From: Planctomycetota bacterium
GTDB lineage: Bacteria > Planctomycetota > MHYJ01 > WSZJ01 > JACPWG01
Length of the DNA stretch: 64,000 nt
NCBI GenBank assembly: GCA_016197205.1
Contig: JACPWG010000022.1
Location: 62,001-126,000, forward strand
Reading direction: 5' to 3'
Under the pieces are notes generated by a model. It did not search any database. It was not told the origin of the DNA and saw only the letters and a program-made list of their open reading frames with translations. Position numbers and translations under genes: made by a program. This document shows positions 1-8,960 of the stretch, piece after piece. Positions within the stretch are counted from its first letter, which is position 1, and every line of letters starts with the position of its first letter.

Positions 1-576
1 CTCCGGGGCATGCCCTCCCTCCCCTGGTTTTCCGCCTTTCCCGAGTTGAACGTCCGGACCTACGTCTCGCTCGACGGCAAGCCCGGTGTCTTTTTTTGGA
101 GCCTGGACGCGACCAACGCCCTGGCGGTGGCGGTCGCCCGGAGCTGGTTCCGGCTCCCGTACATGAATGCGCGGATGTCGCTCGTCGAAGACGGGGGCGC
201 GATCGAGGTTGCCTGCGTGCGGACGCACTCGGGGGCGCCGCCCGCGGAGTTCGCCGCGACCTACGCCCCGACCGGGGCCGTGTCCCGCTCGCCCCCCGGC
301 ACCCTCGACCACTGGCTGACCGAGCGGTACTGTCTGTACACGGCGGAGGCGGACGGCCGGGTGCGGCGGGCGGACATCCATCACGCCCCCTGGCCGTTGC
401 AGCCCGCGCGCGCCGAGCTCCGCGCGAACACGATGGCGCGGGCCGCGGGCGTAGCGCTGCCGGACCGGCCTCCGGTCCTGCACTTCGCCCGGCGCCTCGA
501 TGTGGTCGTCTGGGCGCCGCGCGTCATCCGACCCGGACGCGAAGGAGCGGAGAGCCTAACGGAACCGCGAGCGTGA
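1..576 (+). CDS. DUF2071 (YqjF-like) family protein, 5' end outside window
   Basis: The frame is open to the left edge, so the gene probably begins upstream; the first ATG inside is at 10. The protein carries the family-typical stretch SAFPELNVRTYV at its beginning, followed by a LDGKPGVFFWSLDA-like strand, and ends in a short basic tail. DUF2071 proteins are about 230-250 residues with a beta-rich fold of unknown biochemical role, so roughly 50 N-terminal residues are missing here. The last codons run into a GC-rich palindromic repeat at 561-584, so the natural C-terminus may have been altered by the repeat. Family assignment is from remembered sequence patterns; function is unknown. Confidence 0.7.
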   Translation, partial: LRGMPSLPWFSAFPELNVRTYVSLDGKPGVFFWSLDATNALAVAVARSWFRLPYMNARMSLVEDGGAIEVACVRTHSGAPPAEFAATYAPTGAVSRSPPGTLDHWLTERYCLYTAEADGRVRRADIHHAPWPLQPARAELRANTMARAAGVALPDRPPVLHFARRLDVVVWAPRVIRPGREGAESLTEPRA

Positions 577-760
577 GCGAGCGGCCTCGCGGCGTGCAGA
601 GGCGACGCGTGCCCCGCGCTTGCTCCCCCACGGTCGCGCCTCGGGGTGCTCCGGACTTCGGACACGCCTACGGGGTTCAGCGCGCCGCAGCCGTTGGATC
701 GTTTCGCTCGGGGCGTGGTGGAAGGACCCCGCGGGACCGCTCGCTCACGCTCGCGGTTCG
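561..760. repeat. Inverted pair of GC-rich palindromic repeats
   Basis: A 24-base unit at 561-584 (GAACCGCGAGCGTGAGCGAG core) is matched in inverted orientation at 737-760 with one mismatch, and a weaker unit lies near 622-642. The same family recurs at 14250-14273, 14389-14411, 14993-15016 and near 30479-30503. The copies lie between genes or at gene ends, like REP/MITE-type dispersed repeats. Apart from these repeats I see nothing in the gap to oleA. Confidence 0.7.
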
Positions 761-816
761 AATTCGTGGCTGCCCCCCGCCCCCCGCCGCGCCTGCGGCT
801 GCAACCGCGGCCCCGC

Positions 817-1869
817 CTACCACTCGATCGCGAGCATCAGGCAATTCAGCCCGCTCCCGATCCCGAGCCACGCCACCCGATCCCCCGCCGTCAGGAATTC
901 CCGCTCCTCCGCCAGCGCGGCCGTGAGGGGGAGAGAAACCGTGCCCATGTTGCCGAGAAACTCGAACGTCGAGAAGTCCTTTTCCACGGGGATCCCGAGC
1001 GCGCCCAGCATGGCGTCGCGGTTCGCGCTCCCGACCTGGTGGCAAATGACCCGGTCGACCCCGTCCGTCGTCCAGCCGGTCTCGGCGAGGAACGCCTCCC
1101 ACGTCTCGCGCCCGAGCGCCACGCCGTTCCGCAGCACCGCGATCGCGTCCGTCTCCATGATCTCCACGCGCGTCGGGTCGCCGGCGGCGCCGCCGCGATC
1201 CACGCCCCAGCGGCACAGCCCGTGATGTTCCGGCGCGGCCCGGCATGCGCCCCCCACCAGCTTGCGACGATTCCCCGAGCCGAAGGAGCCGTCCGTGACC
1301 AGGACCGCGACCGCGCCCGACCCGCCCGTGAGCGTCGCCAGGCAGGCCTTCATCGCGTCCATGTTGCGCGCTGCCAGCATCCTTGTGATCGCGATCTCGT
1401 TGATCTCGCGCGCGGATTCGCACGAAACGACCAGCCCCGCCCGGACCTGTCCCAGCTCGATCCGGTTCGCCACGTCGAGGATGCCGTTCAAGACCCCCAG
1501 GCACGCGTTCGAGACGTCGTAGATCTCCGCCCGCCTCGATACGCCCAGCCCGTGCGCCACGGCGCAGGCCGTCGCGGGCTCGAAGTTCTCCCGGCAGACG
1601 CCCGCGTAGACCAGGATGCCGATGTCCTCCGGCCGCACGCGAGAAGCCGCCAGCGCCTTGCGGGCCGCCGCAAGACCGCCGTTCGAGAGGCGTGCGCCCG
1701 CGTCCCACCAGCGTCGTTCCCGAATGCCCGTCCAGGACTCGAGCTGTCCGGCGCTGACGTGGAGCGAGCGGTAGAGCGGTGCGAGTCGGTCCTCGATCGC
1801 GGCCGAGCTGATGACGTTGGCGGGCAGCTCGTAGCCGAGCGCCTCGATCCACGTCCGGGCGTACCTCAT
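817..1869 (-). CDS. oleA: OleA, acyl-CoA head-to-head condensing thiolase
   Basis: This 350-residue thiolase-fold enzyme should condense two fatty acyl-CoAs to a long-chain beta-keto acid, the first step of bacterial long-chain olefin synthesis. Catalytic Cys123 (DVSNACLG), His277 (VICHQVG) and Asn307 (FLGNMG) are visible. Glu97 (NFEPAT) lies 26 residues before the Cys, as does the OleA-specific base Glu117 relative to Cys143 in Xanthomonas OleA. The motif GIRERRWW and the C-terminal GIGSGLNC are also OleA-like rather than FabH-like. The start is the ATG at 1869, preceded by GGGAGG; in-frame codons further upstream lack homology. It is not next to the other ole genes, which lie at 30649-34657 on the same strand. 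Confidence 0.9.
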   Translation of the reverse strand: MRYARTWIEALGYELPANVISSAAIEDRLAPLYRSLHVSAGQLESWTGIRERRWWDAGARLSNGGLAAARKALAASRVRPEDIGILVYAGVCRENFEPATACAVAHGLGVSRRAEIYDVSNACLGVLNGILDVANRIELGQVRAGLVVSCESAREINEIAITRMLAARNMDAMKACLATLTGGSGAVAVLVTDGSFGSGNRRKLVGGACRAAPEHHGLCRWGVDRGGAAGDPTRVEIMETDAIAVLRNGVALGRETWEAFLAETGWTTDGVDRVICHQVGSANRDAMLGALGIPVEKDFSTFEFLGNMGTVSLPLTAALAEEREFLTAGDRVAWLGIGSGLNCLMLAIEW

Positions 1870-2188
1870 CGCTCGCCTCCCGCCGCGGGAAGGACCTTGG
1901 GCGCAACCCCACCGCCCTCGCCGGCCTGCACGAATGCGCAGGTCGGCCGCGGCGCAAGCGACCCTGTCCTCGAGTCGAGGAAAGGACGGGCGTGAGACTT
2001 GCCGTTGGCACGGCCGTCGATCGACTTCTGCATGGTCAGCTTCGAGCCAAGCAAAGGGCCTGGAACACAGCGGCGGATCGGAAGGGCACGGCGACCTGCG
2101 CCACGGAGCTGCAACGGATTCCGGGGCCTTGTGCCCCCGTCTTTCAGCAACCTCTTGCGTGGTATGGCGGCGGGGGTCGGGTGGCGGC
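1870..2188. other. Non-coding gap between oleA and the HEAT gene
   Basis: About 320 bases with open frames in several phases but no recognisable protein. The oleA ribosome-binding site is at 1872-1880. No convincing promoter or terminator was found. Confidence 0.4.
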
Positions 2189-2776
2189 TCATGAGCGGGA
2201 ACCGAGATCGACGCCCGTTTTCTCCCCGGCGTCGGTCGCGCGGATGCGTTCGAGGGCGGCGGCCACGGCCCTCCGGACGCAGTCGTCGGAATCATCGGCC
2301 GCGGCCAGAAGCGCGGGGACCGCCTCGGCGGCGATGGGACCCAGCAGGTGGAGCGCGTCGGCGGCGTCGATCCGCACCCGCGGGTAGCGGTCCTTCAAGA
2401 GCCCGGCGATCGAGGGGACCGTGCGCGCGGCGCACCCGCCGATCCGGCCAAGCGCGGTCGCGGCCCGCTTCCGCACGCCCGCGCACATGTCTTTCATCGC
2501 GGCGTCAAGCGCCTGGATGGCCTCTTCGCTCTGCGGGGCGAGGGCGATGAAGCCGTCCCCGGCGGCGATGCGGACCTTGATCTGGACGTCCTCGATCGCG
2601 CGGGCGAGCGCGCGTACGACGTCGCGACGCTGGTCTCCGAGCCTGCCGAGCGCAAGCGCGGCCTCCTTGCGCGTCTTCGCGTCCCCATGCTCCAGGTCGG
2701 CGAGCCATTCGTCGGCGGTCCGGCCCAGGACAACGGGCTGGGGCTGGGGCCGTGCCCGCGTGCGCGTCTTCTCCAC
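2189..2776 (-). CDS. HEAT-repeat protein
   Basis: A 195-residue alpha-solenoid protein. After a basic Arg/Pro-rich N-terminus come about five HEAT/PBS-lyase-type helical repeats with the usual A-x-x-A-L-x-x-L/I-G pattern (EAALALGRLGD, RAATALGRIGG, DAADALHLLGP). Such repeats normally mediate protein-protein contacts, and nothing catalytic is visible. I chose the GTG at 2776 because GAGGAG lies six bases upstream and because the longer frame runs back through the promoter-like sequence at 2803-2831. Partner and function cannot be told from the neighbourhood. Confidence 0.75.
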   Translation of the reverse strand: MEKTRTRARPQPQPVVLGRTADEWLADLEHGDAKTRKEAALALGRLGDQRRDVVRALARAIEDVQIKVRIAAGDGFIALAPQSEEAIQALDAAMKDMCAGVRKRAATALGRIGGCAARTVPSIAGLLKDRYPRVRIDAADALHLLGPIAAEAVPALLAAADDSDDCVRRAVAAALERIRATDAGEKTGVDLGSRS

Positions 2777-2802
2777 GCGTTCTCCTCGAAAATGGACCGG
2801 GG

Positions 2803-2831
2803 ATTTTACCCGCGAGGGGCGTGACAGTCGA
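2803..2831 (-). promoter_or_regulatory. Candidate sigma70-type promoter of the HEAT gene
   Basis: On the minus strand, TCGACT (2826-2831) and TAAAAT (2803-2808) are separated by 17 bases, placing the transcript start shortly before the GTG at 2776. Confidence 0.5.
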
Positions 2832-3087
2832 GGAGAAAAGGTACCCGGTTCGACCATGCCTTTTTGGGTGGCGCGAACGGCCCCTGGCGGCCCCGGCTCG
2901 CACGTCCGTGCTTTTCCGGCGTCTGGGACGACTCCGTCCGCGCACACGAGCGAGGAGCCCGAGGTCCCGTTCCTCCCCCAGGACCGCCGCGTCGTCTACG
3001 AGCCGGCAGGGCGGCGGCGCTCTCGGCTCTTTCGCCGGCCGCTCTCGCCCCACCTCGAGCGCCGCATCCCCGGCTTCGTTCGCTAGT

Positions 3088-3212
3088 GGCCCGGTGACGA
3101 AGTCCAGGCACGATGCCTGGGGGCGCGGGCCTCCGGCCCGCGCGAACGGCCGCATGGGGTACGACCCGCCGTGACAGAATTGACGACTGTGTCCGAAGTT
3201 CGTCAACGGGCC
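3088..3212. repeat. 125-bp MITE-like element, copy 1
   Basis: The element opens with GGCCCGGTGACGAAGTC and closes with the near-complementary CGAAGTTCGTCAACGGGCC, enclosing a GC-rich hairpin (GGGGGCGCGGGCC / GGCCCGCGC). A second copy of exactly the same length lies at 30523-30647, and partial copies lie at 29031-29504 and 31671-31685. Terminal inverted repeats with no coding capacity suggest a non-autonomous mobile or REP-like element. It separates the Clp operon terminus from the HEAT gene. Confidence 0.7.
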
Positions 3213-3220
3213 ACGAGGCG

Positions 3221-5512
3221 CTACCCCTCGCGAAAGACCACCTCCCCCCCCTCCCCCACGTCCGCGCGCAGCTCGACGTCCCGCACCGGCCCGCGCTCCA
3301 CCAACCACCGTGCCAGCGGCGTCACCACCCGCCGCTCGATCGTCCGCTGCAGCGGGCGCGCGCCGTAGCGGCGGTCGTAGCCTTCACGGGCCAGCGATTC
3401 CACGAGCGCCGGCGTCCACGACAGGCGCACCCGCGCCTTCTCCAGCCCCTCCCGCAGCGCCACCTGACCCAGCTCCTTCGAGGCGAGGGCCAGCACGCTC
3501 TCCCGCGACAGCGGCCGGAAGGTCACCACCGCATCCAGCCTGTTGAAGAACTCCGGGCGAAAAAAAGAAAGCGCCTCCGCCGAGTACGAGGGTTCGCGCT
3601 CCGGCTTGAACCCGGGGGCGTCCTTCGCCTCCGCGCCCAGGTTCGAGGTCATGACGAGGACCGCGCTGCGAAACGACGTCGTCCGGCCGAACCGGTCCGC
3701 CAGGCGCCCCTCGTCGAAGACGCCGAGCAGCAGATCGAAGACTTCCGGCGCCGCCTTCTCGATCTCGTCGAAGAGCACCACGCTGAACGGCTGCTCCCGG
3801 AGCCGCCGCGCCAGCCCGCCGGCCTCCCCCCCGCCTCCACCGTCGCCGAGCCCGTCCGGCTCGCCGAGCAGACGCTCCGCGGCGTCGCCGCCCGCGTACT
3901 CGCTCATGTCGAACCGCACCAGCCGCCGCTCCGCCCCCTCGCCGTGGCCGAAAAAATACCTCGCCAACGCCTTCGCCAGCTCGGTCTTCCCGACCCCCGT
4001 GGGCCCGCAGAAAAGCAGCACGCCCAGCGGGCGCGCCGGGTCGTTCATGCCGGCCTTGAAGGTCGTCACGAGCCCGGCGGCCGCGCGGCAGGCCTCCTCC
4101 TGTCCGATCACCTGCGCCCGGAACTCCGCCAGCACCTCGTCGTGTCCGAGCGGGACCTCGTCCCGCAAAAAAAGTTCCGGCAGCCCCGTGCGCAGCACGA
4201 AGGCGTCGACCACGTCCTCCGCGGTCAGCGCTTTCGCACGCCGTCGCCCCGCCTTTTCCAGCGCCGCCGCCAGGAAGGCCGCCGCCCTGCCGGGGAACGC
4301 CTGGTACGGGGCGAAGCGCGCGAACAGCCGCTGCACCCGTTCCGTGACGCCGTGCTCGATCGCGAGGCCGCGGTCCCGGGTCGCCGCTTCCGCGACGCGG
4401 TCCAGGATGTCCAGCGCGGTCCGGCGGTCTGGCTCCTCGATGCGGACAAGCTCGAACGCCTCCACGAAGCCCGGCAGCAGCCGCCGGCAGGCGTCGACCT
4501 CGCGCGGCGTCGCCTCCGCCACCATGCGGACCTCACCGCGGCGAAGGTAAGGGAGGAAAAACGCGGCCAGGCTGTCGACCGGCCCGTGGCCGCCGAGGCG
4601 CACGAGGTCCAGGAGGCTGTCCACGCAGAGCGCGCCGTCCTCGGAGGCGAGCTCCTCGATCACCGCCTCGCACCGCTCCTGCCATTGGCCGAGGTACTTC
4701 ATCCCCGCGAGGAGGCGCGCCGCCCGCGTGAGCCAGAACCGATGCCGCGGGCCGGGCTCCCCGCCCTCCGCGCGCTCGCCGCCGGACTCGACCTTGCGCA
4801 CCGCTTCGGCGAGCGTCGCGGTCTTCCCCACTCCCGTCTCGCCTACGAGGAGCAGGCTCGCCTTCTCCCGGCCGAGCCGGCGCGCGAGAGCGGTGACCTC
4901 GGCATCCCGACCCCAAGCCTTCGTGTACTGCCTCCGCACGGCCCGCTCGCCGAGCGGCTCGGCGACCGTCGCGAGCGTCGCCGGCGCCGAGCGGGGCGCG
5001 CCCTTCCGACGGCGCTTCCCGCCGTGCACCGTCAGCTCGCGCAGCTCCACCGACCGCGGGGGCAAATACGGCGCGAGCGCCGCGGGCGTACTCCCCTTGA
5101 GCGCCTCCTGAACCGCGTGCTCGACGAAGCGGCGGAGGGAGCCGGCCTCATAGTAGTGGAAGCGCAGGCCCAGCGTCGGAAGGGAGGCGACCCGCAGCCC
5201 GCCCTCCTGGCGTCCGTAGACGCAGGGCACGCGGAGCTGGATCGGCTCCTCGCACGGGAACACGCGCTCGCCGTCCCGATACTCGGGCCAGACGGCGACG
5301 GAGAATTCGAGCAGTCGAGGCTCCTCGAAGTCCGGCGGCGGGCGGTCCTCCTCCTCGCGCGCCTCCCAGGCGATGAAGGCCTCGAGCTGTTCCATCGCCG
5401 ACTCGGGCGTCGAGCCGACCGCGGCGACGTTGCGCGCGTCCTCGACGAGGGCCGCGGTGTACGAGCCGGACGGGTCTTCCCAGACGAGGACCGGGTAGCG
5501 CTCACTTGGCAT
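3221..5512 (-). CDS. ClpA/B-like double-AAA+ ATPase, third gene of the operon
   Basis: 763 residues. The N-terminal ~55 residues (RYPVLVWEDP, then VGSTPESAMEQLEAF) resemble a HicB-type beta-beta-alpha module, and a second similar module is suggested near 65-140. AAA-1 has Walker A GETGVGKT at 223-230, but the Walker B position reads LCVDSLLDL near 294-302, with no Asp-Glu pair. AAA-2 is intact: GPTGVGKT 503-510, VLFDE 579-583, sensor-1 TSN 622-624, arginine finger in FNRLD and sensor-2 GARPLQR near the C-terminus. There is no ClpB middle domain and no release-factor-like tail, unlike its two upstream paralogues. The start overlaps the preceding gene by 11 bases, so translation is probably coupled. 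Likely a protein unfoldase or remodelling subunit; the substrate is unknown. Confidence 0.85.
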   Translation of the reverse strand: MPSERYPVLVWEDPSGSYTAALVEDARNVAAVGSTPESAMEQLEAFIAWEAREEEDRPPPDFEEPRLLEFSVAVWPEYRDGERVFPCEEPIQLRVPCVYGRQEGGLRVASLPTLGLRFHYYEAGSLRRFVEHAVQEALKGSTPAALAPYLPPRSVELRELTVHGGKRRRKGAPRSAPATLATVAEPLGERAVRRQYTKAWGRDAEVTALARRLGREKASLLLVGETGVGKTATLAEAVRKVESGGERAEGGEPGPRHRFWLTRAARLLAGMKYLGQWQERCEAVIEELASEDGALCVDSLLDLVRLGGHGPVDSLAAFFLPYLRRGEVRMVAEATPREVDACRRLLPGFVEAFELVRIEEPDRRTALDILDRVAEAATRDRGLAIEHGVTERVQRLFARFAPYQAFPGRAAAFLAAALEKAGRRRAKALTAEDVVDAFVLRTGLPELFLRDEVPLGHDEVLAEFRAQVIGQEEACRAAAGLVTTFKAGMNDPARPLGVLLFCGPTGVGKTELAKALARYFFGHGEGAERRLVRFDMSEYAGGDAAERLLGEPDGLGDGGGGGEAGGLARRLREQPFSVVLFDEIEKAAPEVFDLLLGVFDEGRLADRFGRTTSFRSAVLVMTSNLGAEAKDAPGFKPEREPSYSAEALSFFRPEFFNRLDAVVTFRPLSRESVLALASKELGQVALREGLEKARVRLSWTPALVESLAREGYDRRYGARPLQRTIERRVVTPLARWLVERGPVRDVELRADVGEGGEVVFREG

Positions 5513-8500
5513 CGACGTCCTCCTCCGCCAAAGGCGACGGGAGCCGCGCGAGCAGCATCGCTCGAAGCTCCGCCGCCCCCAGCTCGCCCGGCGTCAATAG
5601 GCCCGCACGCAGGTCCAATGCCCGCTTGCGTTCGTCGTAGGTGCGAAGCACGGGGAGGAGCGGAAAAGGGTCACTCTCGACCTCGGCCCGTCCTGCCGTG
5701 AGAAGCGCCATCCACTCGTGGCGCCGACGGAGCTGCTCCTCCGCGGCCCGCGCCGGCGACGCGTCGCCACGCAGCGTGAGCACGCGGACCTGCACGAGGA
5801 CAAAACGCCCGCCCTCCTTCCAGAAGACATGCGTACCCTCCTCGCCGCGGAAGAGCGCGTTGGCGTGGCCGCCCTCGACCACCAAGAATTCGTCCCGCTC
5901 TCCGGCGAGGCCGCGAAGCGAATCCGGGTTGCCAAGGTCGAGGCCAAGCGTCTCGCCCGTGAGCCCCAGGTAGGCGTCCCGCAGCCAGGCCCGCGAGTCG
6001 CGGCCCCCGGCCTCCAGGGTTTGCAGGTGAAGCACGACGGCCTGCCCCTGGGGCTGGTCGGCCGCATCCCCCCGGGGCCTTCGCGAGCCGGCCGCCGACG
6101 CGCGTTCGGTCCCCAGTGCCTCCGACATCGCACGGAGGAGGGCCGTCTCCCGCAGGAGGTCGGCCACCGGGTCGTCCGCGTCCGGTCGCAGCATGGCCGG
6201 CGGCGCACCGGCCGCGGCATCGGCCGCACCCGCACCCGCGGCCTGCGCGCCAGCCGCGGCGCACTCCGCCTCCGCCAGGTCCACGAAGTCCTTCCACCCT
6301 CTGCGCGCCAGCGCGGGCTCCATCGCGAAAAGTCGCAGCGAGGGCTTCCGCATCGCGCCGCCCCGCACTCCTCGCGCGGGCCCGCGCCGCCCTCCCGCGA
6401 CGCGCTCCTTTCGCCGGTCCAGCCGCTCCCGAACTCGACGCAGCCGGTCTCGCAGTGCGAAATAGTGGTAGTCCTCCGGCCGGATCGAGGCCGACCCCAG
6501 CGCACCGGTCGGCCGGTGTCGGGCGAGGTCGCACCCGAGCTGTTCGAGTAGCGCGTCGAGCCTGCCCAACATCCGCTCCTCGCGCTCGCCCCCGGCCTCC
6601 TCCGGCCGTGCCCCCGGCGCCCGCGCGACCGCAGCCTCCGCGACGAGCCCCGTCACGTGGACCGCGAGCCCCGCGCCGCGCGCATAGACGGCGATCACGG
6701 TCGGCGTGTCCGGCGGCAGGACCGCGAGCCGCTCCGCCACGGGCTGCGCGAGCCGGCGCTCGAGCGATCGCTTGAGCGCTCGGGCGCCGAGGAGCGGATG
6801 GTAGCCTTCCTCCACGATCCGTTCCATCGCGGCCGGGTGCAGGTCCAGCACGCAGCGCCGCCGGACCAGTCCTTCCCGGCCGAACAGGTCCGCGATGTGG
6901 ACCTGCGCGATCCGCTCGACCTCGCCCCGCCCGAGCGGCGAGAAGGGGACGATGCGATCCAGCCGGTTCACGAACTCCGGGCGAAAAAACCGCTCCGCCG
7001 CGCGCACGTACACGGCCGCATCGCTTGCCGCCGCCTCCTCCGTCCGGAAGCCCGGAGCGGCGGCCGCCTCGCGTACGCCGAGATTCGAGGTGAGGATCAG
7101 GATGGAGCGCGTGAAGTCCGCCGTCCTTCCGCGCGCATCCGTCAGCCGCCCCTCCCCCAGGACCGCGAGCAGCACGTCGAAGACGCGTGGGTGCGCCTTC
7201 TCGATCTCGTCGAAGAGCACCACCGAAAAGGGCCGCTGCCGGATCGCGCCCGTCAGGAGTCCCTCCGGCTCCTCGAACGTGCCCGTCAGGCGGGCGACGG
7301 ACCCCGCATCCACGAACTCGTTCATGTCGAAACGTACCAGTCGTTCCTCGTCCGCGAAGAGGTACGCCGCGATCCCCTTCGCGCACTGCGTCTTGCCCAC
7401 GCCCGTGGGGCCCAGGAAGAGGAACGAGGCGAGCGGCCGCGAGGGATCGTTCAGTCGGGCGCGCGCGACCGCGATGACGTCCGCGGCCGCCGCCAGGGCG
7501 CCCTCCTGGCCGATGATCCGCGCGCCGAGCGCGGCGAGGACCTCCGCGCGGGTGAGTCGCGTTCGGGCGTCGAGAAAGGTCCGCGGCAGTCCGGACAGCT
7601 CGTGAAATTCGTCGAGCACGGTCTCCCTCTCGACCGGTCCGCCCTGGTGCTTCATGGCGAGCCGCTTGAGGAGCGCCGCCGCCTTGCCGGGAAAGGCCGC
7701 GTCCGGTCCATAGCGGCGCGTGAGGTCCACCACGACCGGCAGGCATTCGAGCGCGAACCGGCAGCGCCGTGCGCGCTCCAGGTCGCGCTCCGTCCGGAGC
7801 AGGACCCGCCACGTGTCGTCCTCACTCGTCTCGCGCACCGGCAGCACGTGGAAGAGGTCCGCGAAACCCCGGTCCCGCTCCTGAAAGACGCGATAGGCCT
7901 CCGGCGTCAGCTCGGCCAGCACGCGCACCTCGCGCCGTTCCACGCGCGGCTTCAGCAGGTGCGCCGCGCCGAGCTGGGACCGGCTGTGCGTGCCCGCGTG
8001 GTACATGCCGAGGAGGTCGTCGAAGTACAGCACGAGGTCCCGGCTCTTCGCCTCGTCCAGGATCGCGAGGAGGCGGTTCTCCCACTGCCCGACGTACGAC
8101 ATCCCCGAGATCAGGCGCTGCGGGGAGAGGAGCCAGGTCGCGCGCCGGCCGCGTCGCGCGTCGCGCTTGCTCTCGCACCAGCGGTGGACGCACTCGTGCA
8201 GGATCGCCGTCTTGCCGACCCCCGGCGGCCCGAGCAGCAGCACCGGCCGTCGGTCCTTCTCCTCGAGCAGGCGCATCAGTTCCTCGACCTCCCGCTCCCG
8301 AAGGACCGCCCGGTCCAGTTCGTCCGGGTACAGCCAATCCAGGCAGCGCCCTACGCGGTCCAGCTCCGCAGCCCCGTGCAGCTTCCCGCCCCCTCCGAGC
8401 CGCGCGAACAGGTCGTCGGGAGGCGCGTCCCGCTTCGGCGAGGTCGGCGGCAGTTGGAGTTCCAACGAGGTGAGCCACGCCTTGCCTCGAAGGGCGAGTT

Positions 8501-8960
8501 CCCCGGGTCGGGCCGCCCAGTCCCGGTCCTCGCGCGCAAGCCGGCGGAAGTGCGCGCCGAGCACCTCGGCCGCGCGCTCGCGCAGGTCCTGGCCTCGGTC
8601 GAGAAGGAACCACGTCTCGGGTAGGGCCGGGGTGAAGGCGACCCGCGAGCCGAGGGCCTCGAGCTCCACCAGCAGGAAACGGTGCCGGACGGTCCGGCCG
8701 TCTTCGTCGAAGGGGAGCTCCGCGAGCTGCTCGGTCACGGACGGCGCGAAGGAGTACTTCGCTTCTTCCACCGCGTCGCCGTCGCGCGCGAGCCGGCCGA
8801 GGACGCGGTGCAACTCGCGCTCGAGGCGTGCGAGGGCGTGCCCGAGGTTCTCGTGTCGCGCCTCGGGCTCCGGCAGGAAGAGCGGCCGGACGACGAAATG
8901 GGGGTCGCGGGCCCCGCGCGCCCAGCGCTGCTCGACGTAGACCGGGAGCAGGGTTTTCAT
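5502..8960 (-). CDS. ClpA/B-like double-AAA+ ATPase with release-factor-like C-terminus, second gene
   Basis: 1152 residues. The N-terminal ~230 residues have no clear match, though the first 55 could be HicB-like. AAA-1 has Walker A GPPGVGKT 244-251 and a Walker B-like LYFDDLL near 311-317, with Asp in place of Glu. AAA-2 has GPTGVGKT 517-524, VLFDE 581-585, TSN 624-626, VNRLDR 664-669 and GARALKR 725-731. After the D2 small domain a helical, Ala-rich stretch leads to ~973-1060, which reads like a PCRF domain: VLHLQTLEAGGRDSRAWL, then a strand VVEGGHANALF and EEGTHVF, where release factors have an E-x-G-x-H-R signature. No GGQ motif follows. It overlaps the upstream gene by four bases (ATGA). 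It may be a ribosome-associated or heteromeric Hsp100 subunit, but this is inference. Confidence 0.85.
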   Translation of the reverse strand: MKTLLPVYVEQRWARGARDPHFVVRPLFLPEPEARHENLGHALARLERELHRVLGRLARDGDAVEEAKYSFAPSVTEQLAELPFDEDGRTVRHRFLLVELEALGSRVAFTPALPETWFLLDRGQDLRERAAEVLGAHFRRLAREDRDWAARPGELALRGKAWLTSLELQLPPTSPKRDAPPDDLFARLGGGGKLHGAAELDRVGRCLDWLYPDELDRAVLREREVEELMRLLEEKDRRPVLLLGPPGVGKTAILHECVHRWCESKRDARRGRRATWLLSPQRLISGMSYVGQWENRLLAILDEAKSRDLVLYFDDLLGMYHAGTHSRSQLGAAHLLKPRVERREVRVLAELTPEAYRVFQERDRGFADLFHVLPVRETSEDDTWRVLLRTERDLERARRCRFALECLPVVVDLTRRYGPDAAFPGKAAALLKRLAMKHQGGPVERETVLDEFHELSGLPRTFLDARTRLTRAEVLAALGARIIGQEGALAAAADVIAVARARLNDPSRPLASFLFLGPTGVGKTQCAKGIAAYLFADEERLVRFDMNEFVDAGSVARLTGTFEEPEGLLTGAIRQRPFSVVLFDEIEKAHPRVFDVLLAVLGEGRLTDARGRTADFTRSILILTSNLGVREAAAAPGFRTEEAAASDAAVYVRAAERFFRPEFVNRLDRIVPFSPLGRGEVERIAQVHIADLFGREGLVRRRCVLDLHPAAMERIVEEGYHPLLGARALKRSLERRLAQPVAERLAVLPPDTPTVIAVYARGAGLAVHVTGLVAEAAVARAPGARPEEAGGEREERMLGRLDALLEQLGCDLARHRPTGALGSASIRPEDYHYFALRDRLRRVRERLDRRKERVAGGRRGPARGVRGGAMRKPSLRLFAMEPALARRGWKDFVDLAEAECAAAGAQAAGAGAADAAAGAPPAMLRPDADDPVADLLRETALLRAMSEALGTERASAAGSRRPRGDAADQPQGQAVVLHLQTLEAGGRDSRAWLRDAYLGLTGETLGLDLGNPDSLRGLAGERDEFLVVEGGHANALFRGEEGTHVFWKEGGRFVLVQVRVLTLRGDASPARAAEEQLRRRHEWMALLTAGRAEVESDPFPLLPVLRTYDERKRALDLRAGLLTPGELGAAELRAMLLARLPSPLAEEDVDAK

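Noticed and set aside
96..926. Long plus-strand open frame across the DUF2071 end and repeats
   Set aside because: Out-of-frame shadow of the DUF2071 gene and GC-rich repeat; Arg/Pro-rich translation without homology.
3113..5701. Plus-strand open frame of 862 codons opposite the third AAA+ gene
   Set aside because: Antisense shadow caused by high GC; no domain and no ribosome-binding site, while the minus strand encodes clear AAA+ motifs.
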